Assembly (NCBI GenBank): GCA_934047225.1 | Contig: OW204000.1 | Location: 18,246,001 to 18,310,000 of the forward strand | Reading direction: 5' to 3' | Origin: Ypsolopha sequella | Taxonomy: Eukaryota; Arthropoda; Insecta; Lepidoptera; Ypsolophidae | Length of the DNA: 64,000 nt | Part shown: in pieces, positions 34,101 through 43,240 of the stretch | Position numbering within the stretch: position 1 is the stretch's first letter | Layout of the letters: each line of letters opens with the position of its first letter | Translations under genes and position numbers: made by a program | Notes under the pieces: generated by a model | What the model was told of the DNA's origin: nothing | Databases searched by the model: none | Seen by the model: the letters and a program-made list of their open reading frames with translations, nothing else

Positions 34101-34132
34101 GATGGGATCTGTCACAGGAAGACCATCACTAA
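22103..34132 (+). CDS. Coiled-coil protein of unknown function, five proposed exons
   Basis: Proposed exons: 22103-22171 (MQGIKNDQFHQDTLKNT..NNFS), 30138-30363, 32306-32565, 33273-33425 and 34034-34132. The junctions have GT-AG signals and the phases sum to 269 codons. The last three exons are the strongest: GTGAGT and GTAAAAT donors, in-phase joins and a TAA stop after DLSQEDHH. The sequence is strongly helical and charged, with heptad-like runs such as YEELSKRYESLLQAYDDRC and LRVAEDARLELDAELGRK, so a coiled coil is likely throughout. There is no signal peptide, membrane segment or known catalytic motif. I do not recognise the family. Exon 1 and the 30363/32306 join are inferred from phase and splice strength only. 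Intron 1 (about 8 kb) hosts the copia element in opposite orientation; intron 2 hosts two MITE-type insertions. Confidence 0.55.
22663..22667. repeat. Copia target-site duplication, left
   Basis: GAAAC, repeated at 29323-29327. Confidence 0.8.
22668..22824 (-). repeat. Copia 3' LTR (157 bp)
   Basis: Window end TGTTAGAATTAGG, inner end CATTTAATA. It is identical to the two halves of the 5' LTR (27083-27134 and 29218-29322) at every position I compared. Read on the coding strand the LTR starts TATTAAATG rather than TG. Confidence 0.9.
22825..22833 (-). other. Copia polypurine tract
   Basis: GAGGAAGGG on the minus strand, directly abutting the 3' LTR; the expected plus-strand DNA primer site. 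Confidence 0.75.
22922..26950 (-). CDS. Copia Gag-Pol polyprotein
   Basis: A single 1342-aa frame starting at ATG 26950. Gag region 1-210, then three zinc knuckles at about 216-271 (CFECGKSGHFKKDC, CHLCHQAGHLFKDC, CKSCKKQGHETEQC). The aspartic protease motif DSGAS is at about 305-309. Integrase follows: an H..H..C..C finger ending CIPCLEGKQHK, then LDLCG, RSDNGKEF and EQNGCAERE holding the D, D and E. After an acidic linker comes reverse transcriptase with KSAFLYGDIEEEVY and YVDD, then copia-type RNase H with TDADWGGDKHDRKSTSGY, STESEYIAL and EDNQSAI. The domain order PR-INT-RT-RH defines the copia superfamily. No stop or frameshift interrupts it, so this copy could be active. The product would form cytoplasmic particles, copy the RNA and integrate the DNA. 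Confidence 0.95.
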   Translation of the reverse strand: MDTKAGAAVLVLNGRNWEAWRFQLTVVLRAKKLLEIVDGKEKRPVKETKDGKYQKEWDDKDGRAQEILVTRVDESILIHLVSCKSSAEMWEKLNCLYEPKSTVSIHLIQEQFFNIKFEEPMMGFISKLEGISNKLKSLGEELSESMIMTKLLMALPEKYKHFVSAWESVPEVDRSYKELVARLLIEEERAGIRREESTALIAKKYGNRIAHKSEKCFECGKSGHFKKDCRLRKCHLCHQAGHLFKDCKVKRNYNEKFCKSCKKQGHETEQCWLEKDKNSAKRNAFIVTALTAMSDSELNKEWYMDSGASQHMCSNKDSFMEYQELSMQRDIMIGDGTIIQAIGCGKITLEAFDGQDWISTTLNRVLYVPDLKINLFSVSSALDNGYKMMSDNRSCKFILNDSVYAIAERECKMYIMKFRESTEIAAIGRCQDGLSEWHNKMAHQNIEQVKEILKRSNISYETGPEVTCIPCLEGKQHKMPYPASNNKGEKPGQILHLDLCGTMETTSLGGARYFLLIKDDYSRYRKVYFLESKSETVTKLKQYIQEVQVSPGHKIEVVRSDNGKEFINNEMKILLCDYGIIHQTSVVYTPEQNGCAEREMRTIVEAARTLLLENKMDKNLWAEAVNTAVYVMNRTGKSRVKDRTPYEIWFNKELFDKTNLQNFGSKVAIHVPSQKRLKWDSKSEFGIFVGYGETTKGYRIYLPEKEDVVIRRDVVFIKENTKVRHDVKKSATSDIVYEEKQNEPTDSMENVQIDREENESGEIERQENETNDIDRQENEPSDTVESVQIDGQQSYQMNREESEPINISGNYNEERPRREIRKPTWLQDYDTSFTAVNEEHLTYKEVMERTDSKKWQKAIENELDALNRNKTWIETDLPDNKKTIDTKWVFKIKRGEKEEPQYKARLVARGFQQEDYFDHSEIYAPVAKLPTLRILLAIANKYNLAMNQMDVKSAFLYGDIEEEVYLKIPEGLKDNGKVLKLKKSLYGLKKSPKNWNDKFNNFMIKEGFLRSKSDYCLYYKEGEKKFYVLLYVDDLILLSEDKEEIDRLKTLLGKNFEMKDMGKVTKYLGMNINQTEDTIELDQQNYLEDILRRYKMENCKPVATPIEVGLQLSKEPSQDKELINRCRSLIGSLMYAMLGTRPDICFTLCFLSRYQVCANEDLWKALKRVLRYIRGTLGMKLIFRKGEDRILMGFTDADWGGDKHDRKSTSGYIMQVFGCTVSWCSSKQQCVSLSSTESEYIALGKGVAEGCWIRNMLREIGIGCNQILLYEDNQSAIHISKNPEHHKRLKHVDLKFHFIRDKVLAKIVVLFYIPTEKQLADLCTKGLSRVVFQRLCNGIGIK
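27068..27082 (-). other. Copia primer-binding site (internal tRNA-iMet type)
   Basis: Immediately inside the 5' LTR the coding strand reads GGTTATGGGGCCCAG. Drosophila copia uses a site complementary to the anticodon region of initiator tRNA-Met (GGTTATGGGCCCAG). Here one extra G is present. Confidence 0.75.
27083..27134 (-). repeat. Copia 5' LTR, inner segment
   Basis: 52 bp identical to the start of 22668-22824, adjoining the primer site. It continues at 29218 after the 2.07-kb insertion. Confidence 0.85.
27135..29207. mobile_element. Unclassified 2.07-kb insertion in the copia 5' LTR
   Basis: Bounded by a 10-bp direct repeat CTATAAACCA (27125-27134 and 29208-29217). It has no clear terminal inverted repeats, poly-A tail or long open frame. 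The left end starts AAGACAATATAACC and the right end is TAGGAGTGTCGAGGGCCTG. It contains a fold-back element (27485-27677) and a diverged GGGTTCCGTA-type repeat (27930-28190). A 9-10 bp duplication would fit a Mutator-like non-autonomous element, but this is an inference. Confidence 0.6.
27485..27677. mobile_element. Fold-back MITE inside the LTR insertion
   Basis: Arms built on ATAAACATATGTTTAATGAT, TAAAACAATTAGATTTTCC and ACGTGGTAGCCG with their complements. The right end and downstream block (ATGTTTATGCATATAGCAAA, TTTTGGCCGTTA) recur at 6940-7035. Confidence 0.65.
29218..29322 (-). repeat. Copia 5' LTR, outer segment
   Basis: 105 bp identical to the distal part of 22668-22824, ending CATTTAATA and followed by the GAAAC duplication. 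Confidence 0.85.
29690..30090 (+). repeat. Dispersed ~370-bp repeat, copy 2
   Basis: Collinear with 20940-21300 through shared blocks such as GACCTCATTTCA and CCTCCAATCGCG. It ends about 45 bp before exon 2 of the coiled-coil gene. Confidence 0.55.
30655..31342. mobile_element. hAT-like non-autonomous element, copy 3, with nested repeat
   Basis: Inverted relative to copies at 157 and 7597: left end CAGTGCCGTATTTACC, right end GTAAAATACGCCACTG, flanked by (T/C)ATACAC. The SINE-like repeat 30986-31277 is inserted into it, splitting the TTTTTGCTT block seen in the other copies. Confidence 0.7.
30986..31277 (-). repeat. Dispersed SINE-like repeat (GGGTTCCGTACC family), copy 2
   Basis: Same start TTAGGGTTCCGTACCC, CTGTCCGT run and end GTGCGCGAGTCCGACTCGCA as 2955-3283. 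Nested in the hAT-like element. Confidence 0.75.
31764..32266. mobile_element. MITE with 34-bp CCGGCGCCAGACATGTG TIRs
   Basis: CCGGCGCCAGACATGTGTCC at 31765 is matched by the exact complement ending at 32264; the perfect arm is about 34 bp. TAA/TTA at the flanks suggests a 3-bp PIF/Harbinger-type target. The interior repeats TTATTTGCACA-like motifs. It ends about 40 bp before exon 3 of the coiled-coil gene. Confidence 0.75.
32980..33110 (-). repeat. SINE body fragment
   Basis: Contains AGCGTGAAGGGTGGTGAGCC and GCCGTACTTG, the body seen in the SINE copies near 20890 and 56760. Truncated. Confidence 0.4.
33823..33985. mobile_element. MITE with GGTAGCGTTCCTAAACGCC ends
   Basis: Left TAGGTAGCGTTCCTAAACGC and right complement GGCGTTTAGGAACGCTACCT. 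It lies in the last intron of the coiled-coil gene. Confidence 0.7.
33971..34025. repeat. Perfect 24-bp palindrome next to a splice acceptor
   Basis: Arms 33971-33994 and 34002-34025 are exact complements around TAAATAT. The right arm repeats the MITE terminus (GGTAGCGTTCCTA) and ends 8 bp before exon 34034, whose acceptor is AAATTGCAG. Confidence 0.85.
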
Positions 34133-35850
34133 ACTATCTCCGAGCACTGTGGTCGATTGATCTGCGAGCCTATTAGTATCTTTAAATTGGTTACTGGGTG
34201 CCTAACATCAAAAACATAGATAAAACTGAACTTTCAAAAAGTGGGTATTGAACTATTTACGAACTGTGATGTCACTTCAAATGCGAACATTATTCTTAAA
34301 CAATGAGCGTTTTTCTCGTTGTTTTTTTTTTCTTAGTTTTTAGCATTCCTCCAGATGTCGCTGTCCATAGATAAAATATGTTTATTAGCAATCAATGTCG
34401 AAGTCGGTGGTTTTGTCTGGAATCTGTGCAAATTTTCTCTTTGATTCTGTTGATAAAGAATACGATAGTGCCATTAAGAATCTTATTTAACACTAAATTT
34501 GGCCCAAGAAAAAACGCTCATTGGAATTCAATTGTATATCTATGTTTTTGAAACTGACTGACTCGTCCATACGAACAATTTTTACTATGGGACCAACGGT
34601 CGAAGCGTAAAAAAAATCAGCTGTTCCATAGTAAAGTTACTTAGCTTCCCGACCAAAATGTATGAAACAGCTAATTTTTTTTCTCGATTTCTCAATTTTT
34701 TCCACGAAAAGTTGTTTGTTTGGGCTGGTACTATCGCCAGTTTATGGCTTCCGCAACTTAATCTTAGCACCCTGTATAATAGGCCCGCTTATCCAATATC
34801 GGATCTCAGATGCCTTCATTCACTAACAACCTCATAAATCCTTATAAATCCGATATCAGTACCATGAGTTTTGCACTCGATACACGTTAGCGACTGCGTA
34901 AAATATATGAGAAATCGGACAGCGCCCCTAGCGGTTTACGTGAGAAATATTTTACGCATGTCTCGAGTGCAAAATTCATGGTACACCTACGGAACGAAAG
35001 CGCGCCAAGTAATTTTATCAGAATCAGAAATCTTTATTTGTATAAACATAGGTAAATGATTATTATAACATGAAATATGGTGCCATATGCTTTAGCATAT
35101 TCGGCACACAATAATTTAACTTAACACTAAACAAAACATAAACATAGAAAGAAAAAGATATATTTTAAATTAGATTAAATTGTGATAAATGAATATATTT
35201 ATACGCATTTTAGTGTTTTGGTAAGTAGACTTTTTTTGTTTTTGAGGTTATATTAAGAAAATAAACGTATTATAAACTAAAAAAATGTCTTATTAAAGTC
35301 ACAACAGTTGATTTAAACAAGAAGTTAGAAATTGAAAAGCACTTATTACACACGATAAGCGTTTTGGCTTCTGTTGACGATTTCCATACCTAAAATAAAA
35401 AAATAACACTTTAATTTATATAATAACCTTAAAAATAAAAATAAAACAATTTCCAGTTCAAGGAAATATTATTGCATCTTTTTGTAAGTCTCAACGATCA
35501 GAGCAGAGACTTTCAAAATTGATGCCACAAATAGCATTTTTGATTCTGATTGATATATCCAAATTCATACTGGAGGCTTGGTAAGTGGTCAGGACTAAGG
35601 TTCAATGACCCTGTTTGCGAAACAGGAAATATATTTTTGTGCCCCTATACTTGTTCAAGAACAACCTCGACTCAATTAGTATAGCAAGAACTTTATTATG
35701 CGTAATTCACAGAAACTAACAAAGTCTCCAATATGAATTTGTTTATAGTTATAAGGATTAGATATTAAAAGTTTTTATATTTTTCGAAATATTTCGACCT
35801 CTTCAATGAGGCCGTCATCAATCGAATAAGTGACATAAATTTAAAAATAT
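34133..35850. other. Spacer between convergent genes
   Basis: The 3' flank of the coiled-coil gene and the 3' flank of the acyltransferase gene. It holds degenerate MITE remnants (34196-34555, 34575-34720) and repeats sharing CCAAATTCATACTGGAGGC with 35851-36118. No exon recognised. Confidence 0.4.
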
Positions 35851-36118
35851 ATACAAGGTGACTTTTTGATCATCGTCCAAATTCATACTGGTGGCTTGGT
35901 AAGTGATCAGTATCATGGATCAATAGCAATTTTGGTGAAATTCGTAAAATGAAATTTCGACTCCCCATAGTGATTCACTCGGGACTGGAACTGAATTTCT
36001 ATGGGAAGCTGAAATTTAATTTTATGAATTTCACAAAAATTGTTACTGATCCAAGATACTGATCACTTATCAAGCCTCCAGTATGAATTTGGACGATGAT
36101 CAAAAATTCACCTTGTAT
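35851..36118. mobile_element. MITE with ATACAAGGTGA ends
   Basis: Inverted ends ATACAAGGTGACTTTTTGATC and its near complement ending 36118. Partial relatives with TTCATACTGGAGGCTTGG and ATGAATTTGGCTATA lie at 35560-35760 and 36610-36860. Confidence 0.7.
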
Positions 36119-36259
36119 ATGACAAAAAAGTTGATAAAATGAATAGGTAATGTTAGGAACTATTTACAGAAGAATAATTAAAAAATATATATAATATAAT
36201 TATAATAAAAAAAGGAAAAAGAAGTAAAATAAAAAAGCAGTTTGAATGGGAGTACAAGG

Positions 36260-36620
36260 TGATCGGGTTAATCGGTCGAGTCTGTCAGTGCTGTCTGTTG
36301 AGTCTGGGTCCATGGTGTGCGCCAAGTGACCAGATGTATGATGTCTCCCAGGTCCTGAGTTCTATGTCGGTCAATAGTGGAGTAAATGATTTAATGATGC
36401 GGACAGTGAAACATTGTTGAAAAGTTGATTGTGGAGGCGGGTGTGTGTCAGGATGGGTAGGATGTTATTTTGTATAGTGTCTGATGTGTATCTGTGCTGG
36501 TCCATGCGGATGTGTAATGCGTTCTTGGTTTCGCCTATGTAGGATGCCGGGCAATGTCGGCATTCCAATAAGTAGATGCAATTTTTAATTTTGCAAGTCG
36601 TGTTCGGTTGTGTTATGTTC
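36260..36620 (-). pseudogene. Penelope-like element, GIY-YIG remnant
   Basis: The minus strand reads CIYLLECRHCPASYIGETKN followed by ALHIRMDQHR, the start of the GIY-YIG endonuclease that ends Penelope-like retroelements (C..C...YIGET...L..R...H). The frame stops soon after (NHLLHY). The reverse transcriptase was not found nearby. A truncated, inactive remnant, just outside the 3' end of the acyltransferase gene. Confidence 0.7.
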
Positions 36621-37119
36621 TGAATTTGGCTATACTCGTATCAATCAAAGTTAATTTATTCAGCCAAATTCATGAGACTTGGTTATTAAGTGATCAGTAT
36701 TTAATTTTTCTAATTTCGCAAAATTAAATACCAATTTTCCGGGCTGGGCTTGCGTTTGTAGGGAACACGAAAAATATAATTTACGAATTTCACAAAAAGG
36801 GTCATCGAAACTTGAAACTGAGCACTTACAGAGTCTTTAGTATGAATTTGGCTATAATTAATATAACCTTTAATATATTATACCCATATATATGATATAT
36901 TGTTATATTATACCAATATTAATATCACCTTGTATATTACTATAAAAATCGGTTATAAGTAATAACGTTATTATTAACGAACAGAACGCCATAAACAATT
37001 ACAATTGTTTTATAATATATTGTTATATTTTAAGTATATAATATATTGTTATAAAGGTCTACAAAGACGTACCTTTTACTGAAATGCCACCTCGTGGTAG
37101 CCGCTACAATAACAACCGT

Positions 37120-37680
37120 CTACACCTTCACGACACAAGCAGCATGCAGCCGGTGGACTTCCTGCACCATGCCGTCCAAGATGAGGTCAAGGGCATCCCC
37201 GTTGGAGACGAGCGCCTCGTCAGCACTCGCTGATAAGCGGAGCACTCCTCCATAATATAGAGCTGTTACGCCAAGACCTGGGATATAATGAGATAGGGAT
37301 TCTGATCAGGCGCGGACCGATCTTATGGTGGAGGAAGGACCGACAAGACGATCTGAATAACAAGAACCTCGCTTTTTATATTAGCCGGTCAAGTACCGTT
37401 ATATCAAACAAGTAAATTGCATTATATATTTTGCATTCAATTATGTCAATTCCTTACGCTGCAGGGAAAGTCACCTGCTTAGTATCCCTAAGCACACTTC
37501 TACTGCATATGGGAATTCTTTTGCGGTCAAGGCTGTGTGTCTTTGGAACGAGTTACCTACTGAGATTCGTATGTCGTCTTCTTTGGCGATATTTAAGAGG
37601 AAAGTCAGATCTCACTATGAAGTTTCATTAGGTTGGTAGTCTCATCACTTATTTACCCTTATTATATTGATATTTAAATG

Positions 37681-37727
<47 letters not shown>

Positions 37728-40700
37728 GATGTATTTATTAATATATTCTTGTGTATTTGTTTATGTAAGTCTATGCTATCTATTAAAATTAAGTTTAATT
37801 TGGTAGGTTATTTGCATTAACACTTTATTGATTTTCATTTAATTTACTCTATCTATTACGTCTATCCCCCTATTTTTACTTTTCTAGTGACTATTTCTTC
37901 ACCACCCAAAGGTTGGCTGGAAGAAATCGCTTAAGTGATAAGTCCGCCTTTGTACAAAATTATGTTTTCAATACTCTGTTTTCTTTTATATGTCTTTTGT
38001 GTACAATAAAGTGTCAATTCATTCATTCATTCATTCATTCATTCATTTAATTATTATATATTTTACACTATCAAATTTAATTTAAATAAAAATTTCGATC
38101 TTTTTAGATTTGTAACAGTGAAAAGATGACACGGATAATACTGAACTTACCTACTTAGAATTACTTACAATTACTACTTACAACTTATCCCGCTTGCTCG
38201 CTTTAAAAATTATTTCGGAATGAAATGGAAACATATATATGTCGCGTATTATGGGATAAATTATTATAATAATAGCCTTTATTAATTTCCTAAGCAATTA
38301 CAAAATTCTGAAACTAGTGAAAAACGTAACTTATCGGTTTTGGCATCTGTCATAAAAATAAATCATCTGGCATTTGTGACATCTGTCATAAAATCTGAGT
38401 GTAAAATGGACAATTTGTTATTTTTGACATCTGTCATGAAATCTGTGTGGAAAATTAATTATCTGTCATTTTTGACATCTGTCATATAGTCTGTATGAAA
38501 AATAAATCGGCTGTCATACTTTACATTTGTCATACAATGTAGCCGATTCTGAAGGCTTTAATTTTAGTTTTAGTGCTGTCAAACATAAAATTATTTCAAA
38601 GTAATTTAGATTCTGTTCCTAACCTTTAAGGACTATTTTGTAATGAATGAAATTTAGTTTTGACAGGACTAAAACTAAAATTAAAGCCTTTAGAATCGGC
38701 TATAATCTGTATGTAAAATAAATAATCTGCACTCTGAAATTTTAAACTAATCGAGGCGGCCAAATGGGAAGGGGGACGTTTTGAGAACGGGACATTTTGT
38801 AACGGGACATTTTGAGAATGGGACATTTTGCAACGGGACATTTTGAGACTGGGACATTTTGTAACGGGACATTTTAAGAATGGGCCATTTTGAGAATGGG
38901 ACGTTTTGAGCATGGGACATTTTGAGAAGGGGACATTTTGAAAATGGGACAATTTTATAGCAGTAGGACGTTTTGCACCTGAATCTGAGTGAGGATGTTA
39001 TTTCTTGTTTGAAAATACGCTTTTAAAGGCCGTATCTTTCTATAGCGTTAAATTTAAGTATATTTCTAGGGCAGCCAAAAAATCGGTCAATGACCCGAAT
39101 ATTATATTAGCGTCAAAAGAAAACGATACGAATCGCTCTCCATAAGTTTTTTTATCGCTTACGCTTTTCATTGTATGGGCCCCTGTACTTTGAAACACGG
39201 TAGGAAGCGTATGCGATAAAGAAGTATAAGGAGAGCGATACGTGTCTTTTTCTTTTGACGCTAACATAGTACTGACGCCTGCATTTGAAACATGCTTTTT
39301 TGCAGCAGTATGAATCTATAATCGACTTTGGTATATTAATATGAACAATATTTAACTCAATACCTCAATTCTCAAGCCACTCCTGAAACGGCCTTGATAC
39401 ACGTACAGACAGACAGAGAGACGGACAAGAATGATTCCGTTTTTCCATAACGAGGTACGAAACTTTAAAATGTGCTAAAAGTGTAGTAAAAAATTTAAAT
39501 TAAATTTGTGTGTGTGTATACGTATGTATGATTCATCAGTATGAATTTGGCTATATAATTTAATGTCAACTTGTATGACCTTGTATTAGTTGGTAGTGGA
39601 ATTTGTTCTTACTTGAACGAATTGATTGTAAAGTTCTATCATTCTTCAATTGACACAAATTAAAAAGGCCTTCAATGATTTTTGTGTCTCGGTGTCGTAC
39701 CTATTCAAACGATGAAATTGCATCTTTGTGGTTTCATGAAGCAGAGTGTAGAAAAGAACAAATATCTTGCATTACCTTGATCTATCTGAATTAACGCTTG
39801 CTTATAACTGGGAAAGCGGCTTCACTATTACCTAATTGTTTGATAAGAAAAATTTCAACGTACATAATCATTATGCTGTAATCAATGGGAGCTGAGCAGT
39901 AAGCATTTTAGTCTCTATGTATATCCGCTTATAGTTTAAGAACTATATCTGATTTTAATTTGGTTTCCTAATCATTACCTAGAAAGTTCTTTTGACAGGA
40001 TTTGTGATAAATTGCGCTGTGACTAAAGGAAGCTGAGGAGTAATCTCAGTTTTTATTGAAACAAGTCGGTAAAAGAGAGACTAAGGGTAGATATTCCATT
40101 CAGCGCTAACGGGTAAAGCAAAGGGCCAGTTACTTATCCAACAAATAAATAATTATATATTGCCCTACCAGTGGTTCCTTTGTGGGGTACAAAGAACACC
40201 AGTTTCTTGAGCAAGTTCCCTCCACAAACCCTCAGACATTCTGGTCCAGGCATGTTGCTGAATATCAAGGTAGCCTGACTGCTCTTCAATAAGGGTTGAA
40301 GAATATGCTTTGGCAATATACTGCACACTAATTTGAGGAAGTAATAATTAGTCTGCAAGAAAAAGCCAAGCATTATAATTTAGAATGGCATTTAAATATT
40401 GATATTTTACTTGATAATGGTAATCTTACAACAGGATCAGCACTTTTTCTTAATTCATTACAGGCTTTCTGTATGCCTACAAGGTTATCTGTTTTTGTTG
40501 GTAAATCCAATATGGTGACGCTAAAATCGTTGTCCAATTTCAAACTACTATCAACTGTCGAAGCTTTTGGAAATCTAATTGGTAGAACTACTGCTATATT
40601 TTCTGGTATACTTGCCCCTGTCTGTAAAATAAAAATAACATTAGTGAACACATCGTGTCTTCAAAGTACAAAAACAATCAATTTCTTTACCTTTACGAAA

Positions 40701-41971
40701 AATGTATGCAAACCATTTGACAGAGCTGCTGCAAGAATATCAGAGATTCGCAGTCCTTTTACATTGTCTTTAATCTGCTTCATTTTTGATAGCAAATTTT
40801 CATCTGATTCAGTCCACTTAAAAACTTTTTTTCCAACAAGTGTAGGACCATGTAAAGCACTATTATCGGGTTTTCTCAGTATGCCGTCAATAAAACATAT
40901 GGGAATTTGACATAATTTCCAAATCATATTTATTAGATCAGTAGGAGAATCGTTTTTCATATCGTCACAATCTTTTGAATTACAGAACATATTGATAAGA
41001 TTTACACCTTTATCGTCGGCTAAAGTTTTACATAAAAAGTCTATAAGAGCCACTCCATCGCCAACTGAATGATGTATCCTGAAGATGATGCCATATTCTC
41101 CTCTTACTTCGCCATAACCAACAAGTCTTTGCCTTGTAACTAGTATTTGGAAAAGACCTTCGTTCAAATACGGCAATGATTTCTCTGATACGTTTGCCAT
41201 TATCTCTTCTAGATGTGATACTTCAAGTTCGATAGCATCAGTTTGGTCAATGATCTGCACGTATTGATCCATATCTACATGGCTGTATTTTCTCCAATAA
41301 AAAAATCCGTAATTTTCGTTTCTTCGATAAAATATTTTGTCTGCTTCAGCATTATCTATAACTTTAAAAAGTTTTCTTTTAATATCATCCACTAAGACTT
41401 GCGGTGAGTCTGATTGAATGACTCCAAGAACATTAATAATACTTTTAGATGTGTCATCTTCAAGACTCCAAAAGACATCGAAACTGTCGAGGAATTTCAC
41501 GAACCGTTTGTCGTTTCTTCTGATAATTATTGAACAAACTACTTTGTACAGTAACGCTAAAGAAAGTAAGCTAAAAACTAACGGAGTTACTGTAAATAAA
41601 ATTATGATAGCAACAGTTCTTGATATAGTTTTGGCACTTACAAGTTCGTAAACTTTTAATCTTACTACCGGCTCACCCAGTTTGTCGTACTGGAAACAAG
41701 AAAAATAAGTTTTGGTTACGAAGTAAATAATGAATTTCAGATAACAATACATTATAATTATAATATAAAGAGTTACCTCTAAACTTAAAACTAAATTAAT
41801 AAACATAGCTACTAAAACTCCTGTAACAGCCCCAAATCCTGCAGCTTCGGACACTTTAGCTGATAAACTATAATTTGTGTCAGTAACATTCAGTAAATCA
41901 GAAGTCTTATTGAAAACACTAAAATTGAAGTCTTGAACAGAGCACTTATGCATAAAGTTTAAGTCCGCCAT
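37120..41971 (-). CDS. Wax ester synthase/diacylglycerol acyltransferase-like protein, five exons
   Basis: Exons on the minus strand: 41971-41777, 41689-40691, 40621-40430, 40352-40169 and 37277-37120. All junctions are GT-AG and the phases sum to 576 codons (575 aa). The protein starts MADLNFMHKCSVQDF and has two hydrophobic segments in the first ~120 residues. The acyltransferase active-site motif HHSVGDG is at about 271-277 (family HHxxxDG). The C-terminal half has TGASIPENIAVVLPIRFP, FSNMPGP and HKGTTGLGVTALYYGG, and it ends EVHRLHAACVVKV. This is the WS/DGAT (WES_acyltransf plus DUF1298) family, which esterifies fatty alcohols or diacylglycerol with acyl-CoA; a membrane (ER) location is inferred. 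The upstream GTG-initiated extension of the frame was rejected in favour of the ATG. Intron 1 (87 bp) is in phase and free of stops. Intron 4 (2.9 kb) holds a LINE tail, MITEs and tandem repeats. Confidence 0.88.
37470..38046 (+). pseudogene. 5'-truncated LINE: C-terminus of RT ORF, 3' UTR and (ATTC)n tail
   Basis: Residual frame ends AYGNSFAVKAVCLWNELPTE, IRMSSSLAIFKRKVRSHYE and a TAG stop near 37640. This resembles the C-terminus of CR1/Jockey-type reverse transcriptase ORFs (S..V....WN.LP..I). A 3' UTR with a TA microsatellite, AATAAA (38005) and an ATTC tail (38019-38046) follows. Related 3' ends lie at 58384-58676 and 50719-50895. It sits in intron 4 of the acyltransferase, antisense to it. 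Confidence 0.7.
37684..37726. repeat. (TA)n microsatellite
   Basis: Uninterrupted TA dinucleotides for about 38 bp inside the LINE 3' UTR. Confidence 0.95.
38540..38702. mobile_element. Fold-back MITE (AGCCGATTCTGAAGGC), copy 1
   Basis: Ends TAGCCGATTCTGAAGGCTTT and the near complement; the inner TTTAGTTTTAGTGCTGTCAAA is also inverted. A second copy lies at 48690-48851 and a partial one near 10235-10345. Confidence 0.75.
38770..38962. repeat. ~16-bp tandem array (GGGACATTTTGAGAA)
   Basis: About twelve diverged units of 15-17 bp, each with GGGACATTTTG. The minus-strand frame of repeated cysteine/phenylalanine residues is a by-product of the period. Confidence 0.9.
39107..39264. mobile_element. 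Fold-back MITE (TTAGCGTCAAAAGAAAA ends)
   Basis: Arms TTAGCGTCAAAAGAAAACGA and complement, with inner CGCTCTCC / GGAGAGCG. Confidence 0.7.
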
Positions 41972-41999
41972 AATTATTGCTTCTTTATCCACCCAACAC

Positions 42000-43240
42000 T
42001 TGAATTGAAGATATTATATTTAACACTTTCTTATTTTTGCAAGTGCAAGTTGCAACCTCTAGGTTACTGTCTAGTAGTCAACTGCAGAGAAATGCTAAGG
42101 TTAGTACATAACTGTAGCAAATTGAACTAATGTCGCATTATTATTTACAATTTACACTTTATAGTTTATACTCTAACTTCTTTGAAATAGAGTCTCGTTT
42201 TTAGATTTAAGAAACTCAACTGTTCAGGTTTTATGGAGGAGATACGAGACGAAGCCTTAGAAAGTTTTAAGACATTAAATTGCATATCTCATTAGTAAGT
42301 GTGTAAGAGTCTACGTGCTTGTTACGTATTAAATGTTACTTTGTTATGAATTATGTAGATTTTTTTAAATTATTATTTTAATGAAATGTTTGGTTAATAC
42401 TAATGAAGTTAGTTAGTTAGTTACTTATAATAAAGTGCGAGTTATTTTTTATTGCATTGAATTAAAAGCCTGATGTTTTACATGTTTTTGATCCCAAGAC
42501 CTTCGTCGTAGGGCTAAGGAGGATGGCGCACTTCATAATTATCCGTATTCATAAGACAAACATACCCCCTTCTCCTATACTCACACATACACAAACACCC
42601 TCTCTCACACAGACACACCCTCACATACTCACCCTCTCATATAATTCTCTCACACAAATACACTCTCACATCACCTCACATACTCTGGAATTGTAATACT
42701 TTGGTTTTGTATTAGTTTCTACACATTTAATTGTAGCTAAGTTATTTTAAGTTGTAATACATAAATATATTCTTGTTTATTTAAGAAAGTTAATGTAACT
42801 CCTAGAGAAAGAGCGGGGTTCCTGTACTTCAGTTCCTGTAACTACCACGGGGCCCTGACGTTTATACTGTTAATGTTAAAAAATTTGTAATGAATAAACG
42901 TATTTTCTTTTTTTTTAACATGTAGAATTTGATATCCATTTTAGTTTGTTCCTGGAAAGAAGGGTTCTGGTTCTTTTCATTAATTATAAGTTTGAAACCC
43001 ACAAGCCTCACTTGAAGTTTTTTTCAATTTAAGACCATACATTTATTTCCAAATTGTGATAAGTTGATAACTTTGAATTTTTTCCAAATATTTATTGACC
43101 CACCCGGTTTTGAATTATTTCGCGAACGAACGAATGACAACATGATGATGAAAATTTACAATCTAACAAGCGGCGCGGAAAAATTGCCAAGGTAGATTTC
43201 GGGTGATTTTAAAAGGGATTTTCTGCGGATATACAGGGTG
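42000..43240. other. Spacer upstream of the acyltransferase gene
   Basis: Promoter-side flank (42000-42170), then AT-rich DNA with a CACACA/CTCTCACAC low-complexity tract at 42560-42690 and a probable LINE 3' end near 42700-42910 (AATAAACG then a T-run). No exon recognised. Confidence 0.4.

Noticed and set aside
38626..38952. Minus-strand frame rich in Cys, Ser and Phe repeats
   Set aside because: By-product of the 16-bp tandem array.
39720..40020. Candidate last exon of the acyltransferase close to exon 4
   Set aside because: Several acceptors exist but none gives the conserved C-terminal sequence; the exon at 37120-37277 does, in phase.
40373..40429. Continuation of the acyltransferase exon 3 frame to 40373
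   Set aside because: A strong GTAAGA donor at 40429 precedes it, and splicing there restores the conserved sequence in phase with exon 4.
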